This document shows, piece after piece, positions 63,401-64,000 of a stretch of 64,000 nt of DNA. The first letter of the stretch is position 1. Each line of letters begins with the position of its first letter. This stretch comes from DATAOG01 sp963753685 (GTDB lineage: Bacteria; Pseudomonadota; Alphaproteobacteria; Geminicoccales; Geminicoccaceae). Position numbers and translations under genes: made by a program. Location of the stretch: the NCBI GenBank assembly GCA_963753685.1, contig CAVWDE010000003.1, positions 62,001-126,000 of the forward strand, given 5' to 3'. Under the pieces are notes generated by a model that worked only from the letters and a program-made list of their open reading frames with translations, was not told where the DNA came from and made no database searches.

Positions 63401-63832
63401 ATGGCCAAGTCGTCGCCGTTCTCCTTCGATCCCGCCGACCTCACCAAGATGTTGGGGGAGTACCAGATCCCGGGCGTCGACTGGTCGGAGCTGATGGCTT
63501 CGCAGCAGAAGAACCTGCAGGCGCTGGCCAAGGCCAACCAGCTGCTGATCGAGGGCGCCCAGGCGGTCATGCGGCGCGAGATCGAGATCCTGCAGAAGGC
63601 CATGGCGGAGGTCGCCGAGGCGTCCAGGGACATGATGCAGCAGGGCGATCCGCAGGCCCAGGCGGGCAAGCGGCTGGAGCTCGCCAAGGGCTCGTTCGAG
63701 GCCGCGATCTCGAACATGCGTGAGCTCGCCGAGGTCGCCGGCCGTTCCAACCGCGAGGCGCTCGAGGTGATCAATCAGCGCGCGCTCGAGAGCTTCGAGG
63801 AGATCAAGAAGGCGATGGCGCGCAAGCGCTGA
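63401..63832 (+). CDS. Phasin-family protein
   Basis: The 143-residue helical protein has the phasin pattern: ELMASQQKNLQALAKANQL, a middle helix with REIEILQKAMAEVAEASRD, and the C-terminal ALESFEEIKKAMARKR. Phasins coat polyhydroxyalkanoate granules. The context (TetR-like gene before it) is usual. GAGAGGACA precedes ATG 63401. Confidence 0.88.
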   Translation: MAKSSPFSFDPADLTKMLGEYQIPGVDWSELMASQQKNLQALAKANQLLIEGAQAVMRREIEILQKAMAEVAEASRDMMQQGDPQAQAGKRLELAKGSFEAAISNMRELAEVAGRSNREALEVINQRALESFEEIKKAMARKR

Positions 63833-63857
63833 CCGGCCGCGGACGGACGCGGCGCGG

Positions 63858-64000
63858 ATGGCGATTGACTTCGAGGACTTCGCCAAGGTCGACATCCGGG
63901 TCGGCACCGTGGTCGGCGCCAGCCGTCATCCGGCGGCGAGGAAACCCGCCTACGTGCTCGAGGTCGACTTCGGGCCCGGGCTGGGGCGGCGAACGACGTC
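63858..64000 (+). CDS. csaA: tRNA-binding chaperone CsaA (5' part)
   Basis: The first 47 residues, MAIDFEDFAKVDIRVGTVVG, PAARKPAYVLEVDFGPGLG, are those of the CsaA tRNA-binding-domain protein (a dimeric OB fold linked to protein export). The window ends inside the gene. It begins 25 bases after the phasin stop. Confidence 0.88.
   Translation, partial: MAIDFEDFAKVDIRVGTVVGASRHPAARKPAYVLEVDFGPGLGRRTT

Overview
The window is very GC-rich, densely coded DNA from a proteobacterium, most likely an alphaproteobacterium of the Rhodospirillales or Rhizobiales kind. The signs are a rhizobial-type rhamnose locus (rhaRSTPQK divergent from rhaD and rhaI), a DUF2244 gene divergent from nth, phasin beside a TetR-like gene, many ABC and TRAP uptake systems, and two CtrA-like boxes. 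The species cannot be named from the sequence. No rRNA, tRNA, CRISPR array or intact prophage was seen.

Layout. 1-5.2 kb: a TRAP large permease, then a TetR-controlled efflux operon (TetR, HlyD-like, ABC ATPase, ABC-2 permease). 5.2-8.3 kb: an internally deleted IS1380-type element, then a lower-GC operon of a membrane-anchored unknown, an HTTM protein and a DCC thiol oxidoreductase. 8.3-13.7 kb: small catabolic and housekeeping genes (cyclase, VOC, M20 peptidase, ADC-like, SRPBCC, DUF2244, nth). 13.8-18.8 kb: four unrecognised genes behind an OmpA-family gene, the best candidate here for an undescribed envelope-linked system. 19.1-23.3 kb: a sugar ABC ATPase and permease without a binding protein, an orphan DNA methyltransferase and an M20 amidohydrolase. 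23.4-33.9 kb: the rhamnose locus, with lesions in rhaK and rhaP. 33.9-39.5 kb: a carbohydrate ABC importer with an oxidoreductase and a D-threonine-aldolase-like gene; its ATPase gene is missing. 39.9-41.7 kb: cspA, a small unknown and xth. 41.6-49.1 kb: a BMP-type nucleoside importer with a yeast-type cytosine deaminase, divergent from an amidase. 49.5-60.6 kb: a dipeptide-type ABC importer, then a 2-hydroxyacid dehydrogenase, a TPP enzyme and tcuAB. 60.8-64 kb: ubiK, a YbjN-like gene, proC, a TetR-like gene, phasin and the start of csaA.

How it fits together. The region is mostly uptake-plus-catabolism modules: rhamnose is imported by RhaSTPQ and broken down by RhaI, RhaK and RhaD; nucleobases or nucleosides enter by the BMP system beside the deaminase; a peptide-type importer sits before an oxidative pathway ending in TcuAB. 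Several modules carry small lesions: a 23-bp tandem duplication in rhaK, a one-base insertion in rhaP, a compensated pair of frameshifts in the BMP importer ATPase, and a missing ATPase in the carbohydrate importer. They could be real decay or sequence error; reads would decide.
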